A DNA stretch of 36,080 nt, from NCBI GenBank assembly GCA_964478735.1, contig CAYZJB010000038.1:1-36080 (forward strand), written 5' to 3'. Position 1 is the stretch's first letter; each line of letters opens with the position of its first letter. Shown here in pieces: positions 25,396 through 33,575 of this stretch. Made by a program: the position numbers and the translations under genes. Under the pieces are notes generated by a model. It was not told the origin of the DNA and made no database searches. It saw nothing but the letters and a program-made list of their open reading frames with translations. Origin of the DNA: CAYZJB01 sp964478735. GTDB lineage: Bacteria > CLD3 > SB21.

Positions 25396-26247
25396 TTAGA
25401 AAGACAACCATGAAAAGTCAAGATGGAGCGCGGCCGCGAGGCGCTGCAGCATGATGAGATTTTCCGTATGGCCCGTCCCCCAGGCGTGGACCCGGCATGC
25501 GACGCGGTGTTCGAACAGCGCCCAGTCACCGATCAGGTCGAGTATTTTATGTCGTGCCGCTTCTTCTGGAAATCGGGGGGGGCCATGCGAAATCACGGTT
25601 GCAAGCGGGAGGGAATAGCGGCCCGCATCGGGAAATTTTTCCGGATCGTCCTTTTCCGTAATCAAAAACCCCGCCCGTTGATCAACGCCGGGAAGCCGTG
25701 CCAGGATTGGCCAATCGTCCGCAAAAGCAAACGTGCGGGCCATGGCGATCTCGCGTTGAAACGATTCCGGACTCCACGTGAATGAATACCGAGAAAACTC
25801 ACGGTTCCGATGCATCAAGTGGTACGTGATCGCAAAACCGTCGAAGGGTTCGATGATGAATCTTGCCGTCGGGGATTGCCATTCGATCCGTTTGCGAAGC
25901 AGTAACCACTCGTGGTGCGGACGCGGCCAAGATTCGATCGCCCGAAGGTACGGGAACGCACTCCCGTCGAGCATGGGTAATTCTTCGGCGTCGATTTGAA
26001 TTATCGCATCCTGGATCCCGGATCCCCACAGCGCCGCCAGCACGTGTTCCACCATCTGCACGCGCATCGCCGACGACGTCAATGTCGTCCTCCGCTGCGT
26101 GTCCGTAATCAGGGTCGCCGATGCCGGACACGCCCGTCCGTCCGTATGCTCGAACCGGATGCCGGACCGATCCCCGGGCCGGAACGAGACGGTCACCTCG
26201 CAGCCCGTGAATAAACCGATACCCCTGATACCTGTAGATTCGTTCAT
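25396..26247 (-). CDS. lpxC: UDP-3-O-acyl-N-acetylglucosamine deacetylase
   Basis: Zinc enzyme for the committed step of lipid A synthesis. The 283-residue protein starts with the compact GIRGIGLFTGCEVTV (family GIGLHSG). Zinc ligands are visible as His68 in MVEHVLAAL and the HKILDLIGD motif near 230 (His and Asp), with the catalytic-site His in GHTEN. ELPMLDGSAFPYL matches the substrate-side motif. It is slightly shorter than the usual 300 residues because the N-terminus is short; no Shine-Dalgarno is visible before the ATG. It heads the apparent lpxC-sensor-eutN-eutN-rpoD unit. An inverted repeat GTCCA-ATA-TGGAC lies immediately upstream at 26250-26262. Confidence 0.93.
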   Translation of the reverse strand: MNESTGIRGIGLFTGCEVTVSFRPGDRSGIRFEHTDGRACPASATLITDTQRRTTLTSSAMRVQMVEHVLAALWGSGIQDAIIQIDAEELPMLDGSAFPYLRAIESWPRPHHEWLLLRKRIEWQSPTARFIIEPFDGFAITYHLMHRNREFSRYSFTWSPESFQREIAMARTFAFADDWPILARLPGVDQRAGFLITEKDDPEKFPDAGRYSLPLATVISHGPPRFPEEAARHKILDLIGDWALFEHRVACRVHAWGTGHTENLIMLQRLAAALHLDFSWLSF

Positions 26248-26262
26248 TGGTCCAATATGGAC

Positions 26263-27093
26263 AACTCGACGATGGAATTAAATGGCCAAATGCGGGGTGT
26301 CGTCAGGCCGTGTTGCGTCATAATTAAGTGTTACCGAGATAGTCGTAGTAATTTTCTTTTTTTGCTACTTTTTTTCTTTTGTGAGTTGTGTGAATTTGTG
26401 GATAACGGCTCACCCATGAACGGCGTCAGCTGTGAGAGGATCTTGCTGAGAATTTGTGGTCGCGCAGATCGCGGAAGATTTTGTGGTTTAATGATTACCC
26501 CACTCGAATTTCTAATCGTTACGATTGAGCCGTCGTATGTTATCGAGTGGAACTTGCTTGAAGTCAAGAGATCGCTAACAGCGTAGCGATTCCAACCCCT
26601 TTCGAAGGACTGCGGAACGTACCTACCTCTGGAAGCGGCGATGGCAAGTTTGGTATGGCGGAAATCGCTCCGGTAAATTCCAATACTTGATCTATGGCTG
26701 CATCACCTCCTTAAAAGATCAGACACCCTGTATGGCTTTAATTGGAAGAAATAGTTTTGTTTTTCGATTCCCCTAATAGTTAGACAGCAGCAAAGACTCG
26801 TATTTGATTCATTTAGCAAAAAAGTTCTTTTGTGAAAAATTGGGTCCTAAATAGAGGAAAACCTATACAGGATGCAGAAATTGAAATTTTTCCACTATTC
26901 GAGGGTTTCAGTGTTTCTTTGAAAGAAAAACAGTGACAGGGCTTGGAGAACTACTGAGTATTTTTGCTGAAAATACAACAGCGCTAATATACCACCCACA
27001 CACCAGATTGTCTCAAAATGAGAAAAATGTTGATAAGCAATGTAAAGTAAAATATACACTCCGTTTTTTGAGCTCCACTTTAATAATGTTCTC
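26263..27093. other. AT-rich intergenic stretch with no convincing gene
   Basis: About 830 bases between the divergent lpxC and the T9SS gene. Two minus-strand open frames exist. One, 26331-26567, would start at a TTG (TSSKFHSITYDGSIV) and end in a Lys-rich tail; its frame is open back to about 26705, where an AAGGAGGTG string lies without a standard start codon. The other, 26895-27158, is an 87-residue frame with a hydrophobic middle and a GTG start. Neither is recognised and base composition is unlike the flanks. I see no tRNA, rRNA or clustered repeats. It could be a leftover of inserted or decayed DNA. Confidence 0.4.
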
Positions 27094-27122
27094 TTGACAT
27101 GGCCTTTCTTTTCAATTAAACT
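27094..27122 (+). promoter_or_regulatory. Sigma-70-type promoter for the T9SS protein gene
   Basis: TTGACA at 27094-27099 and TAAACT at 27117-27122 with a 17-base spacer. The predicted start lies about 160 bases upstream of the ATG at 27291, so the mRNA would have a long leader. No known riboswitch was recognised in it. Confidence 0.6.
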
Positions 27123-27290
27123 TCCCGCGCATTTCTGTAGTTTTCGCGTCACTTCCACTTTCGGGTAACCTTAGCGTCTCAGAATGCTTTTCTTGGCTTG
27201 GAGGGCTGGAGAAGGTTGTTCTTTGATAGACGTACGTTCACAATCACCTGTTCCCATCAGTGTATCCCAATCACTCACAGGAGAAAGAGA

Positions 27291-30200
27291 ATGAGAGGAG
27301 TTCGTTACCCTTCCCGCGCGGTCCTCATCTTATTGGCCGCGACGTTTCTCCTCGGCGAAACCACCCAGGCGCAGCAGGCGCAGAAAAAATGGATGGATCT
27401 CGACGAAGAGAACGCGAGTTTTTTTGAAGTCCGAAAATCCTTCGACAAAGCGTTTGAAGGCAAGGACGTCCACGACCGCGACGTCATTCGCGGCACGGGA
27501 TTCAAACAGTTCAAGCGAAAAGAATGGTTCTGGTCGACACGAATCGACGCCAGCGGACAGCAGATGTCCCAGCGCTGGTGGCAGGCCAAAGAAGAAAAAA
27601 TCCGGAGTTTTCCAAACTCCCAGTCGGCCCGCTTAGCCAAAGGCCTGCAGCGTTCGGCCTTCAACGCTCAGTCGACCGCCATGGCGACGTCGGCCAACTG
27701 GACCAACCTTGGCCCTCAAACGTCTATTCCGACCAGTGGTGGCGCCGGACGCGTCAACTGCATCGTTTTTCATCCCACGAATTCCAGCACGATTTTTATC
27801 GGCACACCCTCGGGCGGTCTGTGGAAGACGACCAACGGTGGTTCCTCCTGGACGACGAACACCGACGAACTCGGTAGTCTCGGCGTGACGGCGATCGCTA
27901 TCGATCCCACGAATACCAACGTCATGTATCTCGGCAGCGGCGACGGCGACGCCGGCGATACGTACTCCCTCGGCGTACTCAAGTCGACCGACGGCGGCAC
28001 GACGTGGAATCCGACCGGACTATCGTGGACGGTCAATCAAACGTACCGCGTGAGCCGTCTCGTCATGCACCCGACCAACAGCAGCATCCTGATCGCCGCG
28101 ACGACCAACGGCATCTGGAAAACGAGCAACGCCGGTTCGACCTGGACCCAGGTATTGACCGGAAGTTTTCGCGATCTCGAAGTCGATCCGTCCAATCCGA
28201 CGGTTTGGTACGCGGGTTCCTACGCCGCGGGAACGGCCGCGATTTATAAATCGACGTCGACCGGAGACACATGGAGCCAACTGACCAGCGGATTGCCAAC
28301 GTCGAATGTTCGACGCGTCGCGATTGCCGTTTCCCCGTCCTCCCCGTCCACCGTCTACGCGCTATATTGTAACAACACGGACTACGGTTTGTACGGCGTC
28401 TACCGCTCGACCAACAGCGGTTCGTCCTGGACCCAGGTCAAAGGCGCCACGTCACCCAATCTGCTCGGATGGAACAGCAATGGCGGCGATGCCGGCGGCC
28501 AGGGCTGGTATGACCTCTGCATTACGGTCAACCCGACGAACGCCAATGAAGTCTACGTCGGCGGTGTGAATATCTGGAAGTCGACCAACGGCGGAACGGA
28601 CTGGACGATCGTGGCCCACTGGACGGGCAGCGGAGCGGCGTACGTTCATGCCGATCACCACGCGATCGAATTTGCCCCGGGAAGCGGAACGACGTTGTAC
28701 TCCGGCAATGACGGCGGGTTTTTCCGTTCAACGAACAACGGAACCAACTGGACCGACTTTTCCAATGGCCTGGGTATTCACCAGTTCTACCGTATAGGCA
28801 ATTCGCAAACGAACGCCAACCTGGTGGTCGGCGGTGCGCAGGATAACGGAACCGACCGGTGGAATGGCACGTCATGGTCGCGCATCATCGGCGGCGATGG
28901 AATGGAAGCCGCCGTCGATTACACGAATGCCAACATTCAGTACGGGGAATTGTATTACGGCGACCTCTACCGTACGACGACCGGCGGTACGCCAAGCAAT
29001 ATCGCCGATCCGTCGGAAGACGGCGCATGGGTAACGCCGTACGTCTTGCATCCGACGACGAACACGACCATGTACTACTGTACGATGACGCGCGTTTATC
29101 GCAGTACCAATATTACCAACACCACACCGACGTGGTCGGCCATCAGCGGCGTGCTGGGTTCGACGAGCGATCCGCTCACGATGCTTGCCGTCGCACCGTC
29201 CAACGGAACGACGATCCTGACCTCGAATTCTACCGGAACGTGGAAAGGCACCTTCAGCGGTTCGTCCTGGACCTTTAGCGCCGTTTCCGGATTGCCGGGC
29301 GTCGTGACGTATGCGGCTTTCCATCCGACGGATCCGAACACGATCTACGTGACGGTCGGCGGATACACGGCGGGCAGCAAGGTCTTCAAGACGACCAACG
29401 GCGGGACGTCATGGACCAACGTCTCCGGCTCTCTGCCAAACATTCCGGCCAATTGCGTCGCCATCGATCCCAACGTTACTAATCATGTGTACGTCGGCAC
29501 GGACCTGGGTGTGTTTCTTTCGAAAGACGCTGGATCGACGTGGGAAGCATTCGATACGAACCTGCCGAACGTCATCGTCAACGAACTTGACATTCAGGTC
29601 AGCTCCGGCAAGATCCGTGCGGCGACCTACGGCCGCGGTTTGTGGGAATCACCCCTCGAGCCGGCGACGGTGGTCAACAGCGTGACCGTCACGGCGCCGA
29701 ACGGAGGCGAAAACCTCACTGGTGGTACGTCGACCAATATCACCTGGACGTCCACGGGATCAATCGCCAATGTCAGCCTCGAATATTCGCTCGATGGCGG
29801 TTCGACGTGGACCACCATCACGTCATCGACACCTAATGACGGCTCGCAGGCCTGGACGGTTCCGAGTTCCGCCACGACCCAGGGACGTGTTCGCGTCGCC
29901 GATGCGGCCAATGCAGCCACGAACGACATCAGCAATTCGAATTTCACGATCACCGTCACACCATCCAACAGCGTGACCGTGACGGCGCCGAACGGAGGCG
30001 AAAACCTCACCGGCGGCACATCAACCAATATCACGTGGACGTCCACGGGCTCGATCGCCAACGTCAGCCTGGAATATTCACTCGACGGCGGCTCGACGTG
30101 GACGACGATAACGTCTTCAACGCCCAATGACGGTTCTCAGGCGTGGACGGTACCCAGTTCTGCCACGACCCAGGGACGTGTTCGTGTCGCCGATGCGGCC

Positions 30201-31424
30201 AATGCAGCCACCAACGATATCAGTAACTCGAATTTCACGATTACCGTGTCGTCCGGCTACGCCGCATTGCCGTATTCGACGGGATTCGAAACCGCGCTCG
30301 ATGCCTACTGGACGCTCTCAAGCAATAACAGTAACGGTCGCGTGCAACGCACAACGGCGAAAGCACCTCATGGTGGAAGCTATCACATTACGATGGACGT
30401 GATAACAAACGGTACCTACGCGACCAATCGCGCCGATTTGAAAGTCAATCTCTCGGGTTATACGAATGCATCCCTCTCCTTCTGGTGGAAGGACTTTGGC
30501 GATGAGACACAAACCCAGGACGGAATATACTTCTCCAATAACGGCGGCAGTACGTTTACAAAAGTGTACAGTCTTGATCCGGCTGCCGTCAGTACGTTAT
30601 GGAGACAGGTCACGCTGGACATCGACGCCCTGTGTGCAACGTACGGACTGACCATGACAAGTACATTCGTCATCCGCTTCCAGCAGTACGATAATTATGC
30701 CATCAGCACCGACGGCATGGCGTTTGACGACATCAGCGTAACCGGTACGACCGGTGGACCGAGCTACATCACGGCCGAGACCGAATCGAACAACACGTCC
30801 GGTACGGCCAACGGCCCCGTCGGATCGGGTGTCAATGTTTCCGGCTCGATTTCAAGTTCGTCGGACGAAGATTACTTCTACATCGATGTCGCAACGGCGG
30901 GTAATTTGAACATCTCGCTGTCGATCGGATCATCGGCCGACCTCGACTGGTTCCTGTACAACAGCAGCCTGACGGAAGTGGCCCGCGGTTATACGACGAG
31001 CAACCCGGAAAATGGAACGTACAACGCAACTGCGACCGGTCGTTATTATCTCAAGGTCAACGGCTACCAGGGCGCGACGTCATCGTACACCCTGAGCGTT
31101 ACGGGCGGCATTGCGAAGTACGCCGATGCCAGTCAAATGGCCGTGACGAAATTCGGGTTGTTCCAGAACTATCCGAATCCATTCAACCCGACAACGCGGA
31201 TCGCCTTCGATATCGCGAGAGAATCACCGGTGACGTTGAAGATTTACAATACGCTGGGTCAGGAAGTTCGAACGCTCTTCGACGGGCGAATGAAACAGGG
31301 ATCCTACTCGTACACGTGGGACGGACGGAACAACGCCGGCCATTATGTGTCGAGTGGAATTTATATCTATCGCTTGCATGCGGGCGAATTCATCATGAGC
31401 CGGAAGATGAATTTCATCAAGTAA
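27291..31424 (+). CDS. Giant T9SS-exported sortilin/BNR-propeller protein
   Basis: A 1377-residue exported protein. Residues 1-27 are a signal peptide (AVLILLAATFLLGETTQA). From about 115 to 790 many BNR/Asp-box motifs such as STDGGTTW, STNSGSSW and TTNGGTSW form sortilin-like beta-propeller blades. Two identical 97-residue repeats of the Kre9/KNH-like type (TAPNGGENL...WTSTGS...YSLDGGSTW) follow at about 796-986. Next come a jelly-roll-like region (GFETALDAYW ... AFDDISV), a PPC-type domain (DEDYFYIDVATAGNLNISL) and the C-terminal type A sorting domain (FQNYPNPFNPTTRIAFDI ... GIYIYRL). The start has CAGGAG 6-11 bases upstream; the earlier frame start (27198) lacks family sense. Likely cell-surface bound or secreted. 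Ligand unknown. Confidence 0.9.
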   Translation: MRGVRYPSRAVLILLAATFLLGETTQAQQAQKKWMDLDEENASFFEVRKSFDKAFEGKDVHDRDVIRGTGFKQFKRKEWFWSTRIDASGQQMSQRWWQAKEEKIRSFPNSQSARLAKGLQRSAFNAQSTAMATSANWTNLGPQTSIPTSGGAGRVNCIVFHPTNSSTIFIGTPSGGLWKTTNGGSSWTTNTDELGSLGVTAIAIDPTNTNVMYLGSGDGDAGDTYSLGVLKSTDGGTTWNPTGLSWTVNQTYRVSRLVMHPTNSSILIAATTNGIWKTSNAGSTWTQVLTGSFRDLEVDPSNPTVWYAGSYAAGTAAIYKSTSTGDTWSQLTSGLPTSNVRRVAIAVSPSSPSTVYALYCNNTDYGLYGVYRSTNSGSSWTQVKGATSPNLLGWNSNGGDAGGQGWYDLCITVNPTNANEVYVGGVNIWKSTNGGTDWTIVAHWTGSGAAYVHADHHAIEFAPGSGTTLYSGNDGGFFRSTNNGTNWTDFSNGLGIHQFYRIGNSQTNANLVVGGAQDNGTDRWNGTSWSRIIGGDGMEAAVDYTNANIQYGELYYGDLYRTTTGGTPSNIADPSEDGAWVTPYVLHPTTNTTMYYCTMTRVYRSTNITNTTPTWSAISGVLGSTSDPLTMLAVAPSNGTTILTSNSTGTWKGTFSGSSWTFSAVSGLPGVVTYAAFHPTDPNTIYVTVGGYTAGSKVFKTTNGGTSWTNVSGSLPNIPANCVAIDPNVTNHVYVGTDLGVFLSKDAGSTWEAFDTNLPNVIVNELDIQVSSGKIRAATYGRGLWESPLEPATVVNSVTVTAPNGGENLTGGTSTNITWTSTGSIANVSLEYSLDGGSTWTTITSSTPNDGSQAWTVPSSATTQGRVRVADAANAATNDISNSNFTITVTPSNSVTVTAPNGGENLTGGTSTNITWTSTGSIANVSLEYSLDGGSTWTTITSSTPNDGSQAWTVPSSATTQGRVRVADAANAATNDISNSNFTITVSSGYAALPYSTGFETALDAYWTLSSNNSNGRVQRTTAKAPHGGSYHITMDVITNGTYATNRADLKVNLSGYTNASLSFWWKDFGDETQTQDGIYFSNNGGSTFTKVYSLDPAAVSTLWRQVTLDIDALCATYGLTMTSTFVIRFQQYDNYAISTDGMAFDDISVTGTTGGPSYITAETESNNTSGTANGPVGSGVNVSGSISSSSDEDYFYIDVATAGNLNISLSIGSSADLDWFLYNSSLTEVARGYTTSNPENGTYNATATGRYYLKVNGYQGATSSYTLSVTGGIAKYADASQMAVTKFGLFQNYPNPFNPTTRIAFDIARESPVTLKIYNTLGQEVRTLFDGRMKQGSYSYTWDGRNNAGHYVSSGIYIYRLHAGEFIMSRKMNFIK
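29676..30248 (+). repeat. Tandem 291-bp coding repeat, protein-identical but synonymously diverged
   Basis: Copy 1 spans 29676-29966 and copy 2 begins at 29967, a 97-codon period. Over the 94 aligned codons the proteins are identical. By direct codon-by-codon reading, 34 codons differ, every one by a third-position synonymous change. A run around GCCACGACCCAGGGACGTGT is unchanged. The repeat is a Kre9-like/Ig-like module linking the propeller to the jelly-roll region. Confidence 0.92.
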
Positions 31425-31445
31425 AATTCCCAGCCCTCCATCCAC

Positions 31446-31480
31446 AAAAGGCCTCGATCCACGACGGATCGGGGCTTTTT
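31446..31480 (+). terminator. Intrinsic terminator after the T9SS gene
   Basis: Stem GCCTCGATCC (31451-31460) pairs with GGATCGGGGC (31466-31475), one G-U wobble, followed by TTTTT and preceded by AAAA, so it could act in both directions. It lies 21 bases after the stop codon. Confidence 0.85.
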
Positions 31481-31553
31481 GGTTTTTTATTTGCAGCGCG
31501 GTATTTCGCACTGTAGTTTATTGCCATCCTTTGAAGTGAAACGGGAGATATCT

Positions 31554-32147
31554 ATGTACCGCATCGTTCTTCTTCTTGGTTTACTCGTTGTAACGTCATG
31601 GGCACAGAATGCACCGGTTCCTTTTGTCGATGAAACGACCGGACTGTGGGGGTACAAAGACGCCAAAGGGAAGATCGTCATCCCAAAAAGCTTTTATCAC
31701 GCCTACGAATTCAATGGCCGTCTGGCGGCCGTACTGACCGACGAGGGATGGATGTTTATCGATGTCAAAGGTAGAACGCAAGACATCCGGCCGTTCATCT
31801 TTGACAACGGCCCCGATTATTACGAGGATGGACTGTGCCGGTTCGTCAAAGACGGCAAAGTGGGTTTCCTCGATTACAAAAGTGAGATCGTCATCGCACC
31901 CATGGACTACGATTTTGTCAACGCGTTCTCCGACGATCTGGCGGTCGTCTGCATGGGATGTAAACGGGATGAGTCGGACGAACATGGAGGTTGGAAAGGT
32001 GGAACATGGGGTTTTATCGACAAAAAAGGCAAGATCGCGATTCCGTTGCAGTACGAGATGGCCCTTCCGTTTGACGAGGGCGAGGCCCGCGTCCAGCTCG
32101 GCGGACAATGGATCGTCATCGATAAGTCCGGAAACGTGGTAAAGTAA
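31554..32147 (+). CDS. Exported WG-repeat protein
   Basis: A 197-residue protein with a signal peptide (MYRIVLLLGLLVVTSWAQ) and WG (KWG) repeats, each a W-G-F/Y-x-D-x-x-G-K-I-V/A-I-P unit: LWGYKDAKGKIVIPKSF near 32-48, a diverged GFLDYKSEIVIAPMDYDF, TWGFIDKKGKIAIPLQYE, and a final partial IVIDKSGNVVK. GGGAG lies 7 bases before the ATG, so the earlier frame start at 31479 is rejected. WG-repeat proteins are envelope proteins of undefined function. The HAD gene starts 1 base after its stop, so the two are co-transcribed. Confidence 0.85.
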   Translation: MYRIVLLLGLLVVTSWAQNAPVPFVDETTGLWGYKDAKGKIVIPKSFYHAYEFNGRLAAVLTDEGWMFIDVKGRTQDIRPFIFDNGPDYYEDGLCRFVKDGKVGFLDYKSEIVIAPMDYDFVNAFSDDLAVVCMGCKRDESDEHGGWKGGTWGFIDKKGKIAIPLQYEMALPFDEGEARVQLGGQWIVIDKSGNVVK

Positions 32148-32148
32148 C

Positions 32149-32835
32149 ATGGACATCAAAATAATCGCGTTCGACGCCGACGATACCCTGTGGGTCAATG
32201 AACCGTATTTTCAGGAAGTGGAAGGAAAATTCTGCGCCCTGCTTGAAGACTATCTCCCGCACCATAGCGTATCACAGGAGTTGTTTCGGACGGAGATGCA
32301 GAACCTGCCGTGGTACGGGTACGGCGCCAAAGCGTTCATGCTGTCAATGATCGAAACGGCATTACGGGTGTCGGACAAAACGCTCAACGTCGCCATCATC
32401 GAAAAAACAATTCAGTACGGAAAAGAATTACTCGATAAACCGATCGAGCTCCTCGACGACGTGGAACACGTACTCAAAACACTGAAAGGGCGTTACCGCC
32501 TTGTCGTCGCAACCAAGGGCGACCTGCTGGATCAGGAACGCAAACTGAAGAAATCCGGTCTGGAACACTTTTTTCATCACATCGAGATCATGAGCGATAA
32601 AAAAGAAGACGATTATCAAAAACTCATCCGGCACCTGGACATTCGACCGGACCAGTTTATGATGATCGGCAATTCGCTTAAATCGGATATTCTGCCGGTC
32701 CTGAACTTGGGCGGCTATGGCGTTCACATCCCTTATCACACGACGTGGGAGCATGAAAAAGTCGAACAAAACGTCGTGCACGCCAATTTTCAACAGGTTT
32801 CACACATGAAAGAGATTTTGTCCTTCCTTGCGTGA
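32149..32835 (+). CDS. HAD-superfamily hydrolase
   Basis: A 228-residue haloacid-dehalogenase-type phosphatase. Motif I is FDADDTLW with nucleophile Asp9 and acid Asp11; motif II Thr in VVATKGD; motif III Lys in DKKEDDYQKLI; motif IV GNSLKSDILP. The alpha-helical cap lies between motifs I and II (about 20-95), as in C1-cap HADs. It is a generic small-molecule phosphatase; substrate unknown. It starts 1 base after the WG-repeat gene. Confidence 0.9.
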   Translation: MDIKIIAFDADDTLWVNEPYFQEVEGKFCALLEDYLPHHSVSQELFRTEMQNLPWYGYGAKAFMLSMIETALRVSDKTLNVAIIEKTIQYGKELLDKPIELLDDVEHVLKTLKGRYRLVVATKGDLLDQERKLKKSGLEHFFHHIEIMSDKKEDDYQKLIRHLDIRPDQFMMIGNSLKSDILPVLNLGGYGVHIPYHTTWEHEKVEQNVVHANFQQVSHMKEILSFLA

Positions 32836-32896
32836 CATCGAGACAGGACTTCAAGTAAGATTATACCTTTGCGTGATTTTTTGAAATGAGTTGTAG

Positions 32897-33280
32897 CTAC
32901 CAGAGAGTTCGGATAAAACCCCAGTCCGTGATTCGTTGATCGCGGGTGACAAGCGTAGCTTGGTGATGCAGGCACGTAGCGACAATCATACGATCGGCGG
33001 GATCTTCGTGGAAATTTCCGGGAAGGCGGGTCGAGAGTACCATGATTTTGGGATCCAGAGGAAGCAGGCGGAGGCGCGGTAGTTGTAACGCCGCCTCAAT
33101 CCAGTCCTGAACGTCGGAAGAGAAAGAAAGGCGCCTTTTGGTGACCAGCATCGCAACCTCCCAACAGGAAATAGCCGAAACACTCATCTCTTCGATCTTT
33201 AATCTCCGGCGTAATGATTCAGAAATTTCCTGAGATTCCGAAGCCAACCAAATCCAGGCATGCGTGTCCAGAACCATCAT
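32897..33280 (-). CDS. vapC: PIN-domain toxin, VapC family
   Basis: A 127-residue PIN-domain ribonuclease. The acidic tetrad is visible: Asp5 (MVLDTHAWIWL), Glu in ISCWEVAML, Asp in DPADRMIVATC, and Asp in TRDQRI. VapC toxins cleave tRNA or rRNA and arrest growth unless bound by their antitoxin. The ATG at 33280 overlaps the antitoxin stop as ATGA (a second ATG follows immediately), so translation is coupled. An earlier frame start at 33295 lies inside the antitoxin gene and is less likely. Confidence 0.92.
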   Translation of the reverse strand: MMVLDTHAWIWLASESQEISESLRRRLKIEEMSVSAISCWEVAMLVTKRRLSFSSDVQDWIEAALQLPRLRLLPLDPKIMVLSTRLPGNFHEDPADRMIVATCLHHQATLVTRDQRITDWGFIRTLW

Positions 33281-33498
33281 TGGGAGGATTCCCAAGTAAC
33301 GTCAAGCGGGCTGACAAGGTCCTTCTCGAATACAACACTACCTTTTAATGGATTCTCAACCTCGCTTTCGGCAAAGGGAATGATCTTGACAACGGGCTTG
33401 CCGTGCTTGGTCACCACAAGGGGCTCTTTTGAATGTTGCACTTTGTCCATCAACGCAAGGCATTTTGCTTTAAAATTCGCAGCCGAAATCGTTTTCAT
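33277..33498 (-). CDS. Phd/YefM-family antitoxin
   Basis: A 73-residue antitoxin with the Phd/YefM N-terminal DNA-binding fold: MKTISAANFKAKCLALMDKV followed by EPLVVTKHGKPVVKIIPF. The C-terminal tail (about 45-73) would wrap the toxin. It is transcribed first, overlaps vapC by 4 bases, and its promoter carries a palindrome directly upstream, consistent with autoregulation by the antitoxin-toxin complex. Confidence 0.92.
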   Translation of the reverse strand: MKTISAANFKAKCLALMDKVQHSKEPLVVTKHGKPVVKIIPFAESEVENPLKGSVVFEKDLVSPLDVTWESSQ

Positions 33499-33502
33499 AA
33501 AA

Positions 33503-33556
33503 TGACCATATTTATATGACTATGGTCAATATATGTAATTCAAATACCTCTGTCAA
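33503..33556 (-). promoter_or_regulatory. Promoter and operator of the Phd/VapC operon
   Basis: On the minus strand the -35 TTGACA (33556-33551) and -10 TATATT (33533-33528) are 17 bases apart. Arms TGACCATA (33503-33510) and TATGGTCA (33521-33528) form a perfect inverted repeat whose edge shares a base with the -10 box, so a bound repressor would block transcription. The palindrome ends 4 bases upstream of the antitoxin ATG. Confidence 0.75.
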
Positions 33557-33575
33557 CTCTAATAAAGGAGGAATG

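Noticed and set aside
26696..26712. String ggctgcatcacctcctt resembling the 3' end of 16S rRNA
   Set aside because: Only about 17 bases match with one mismatch, and the preceding sequence does not resemble the 16S 3' domain; read on the minus strand it is simply a Shine-Dalgarno-like string.
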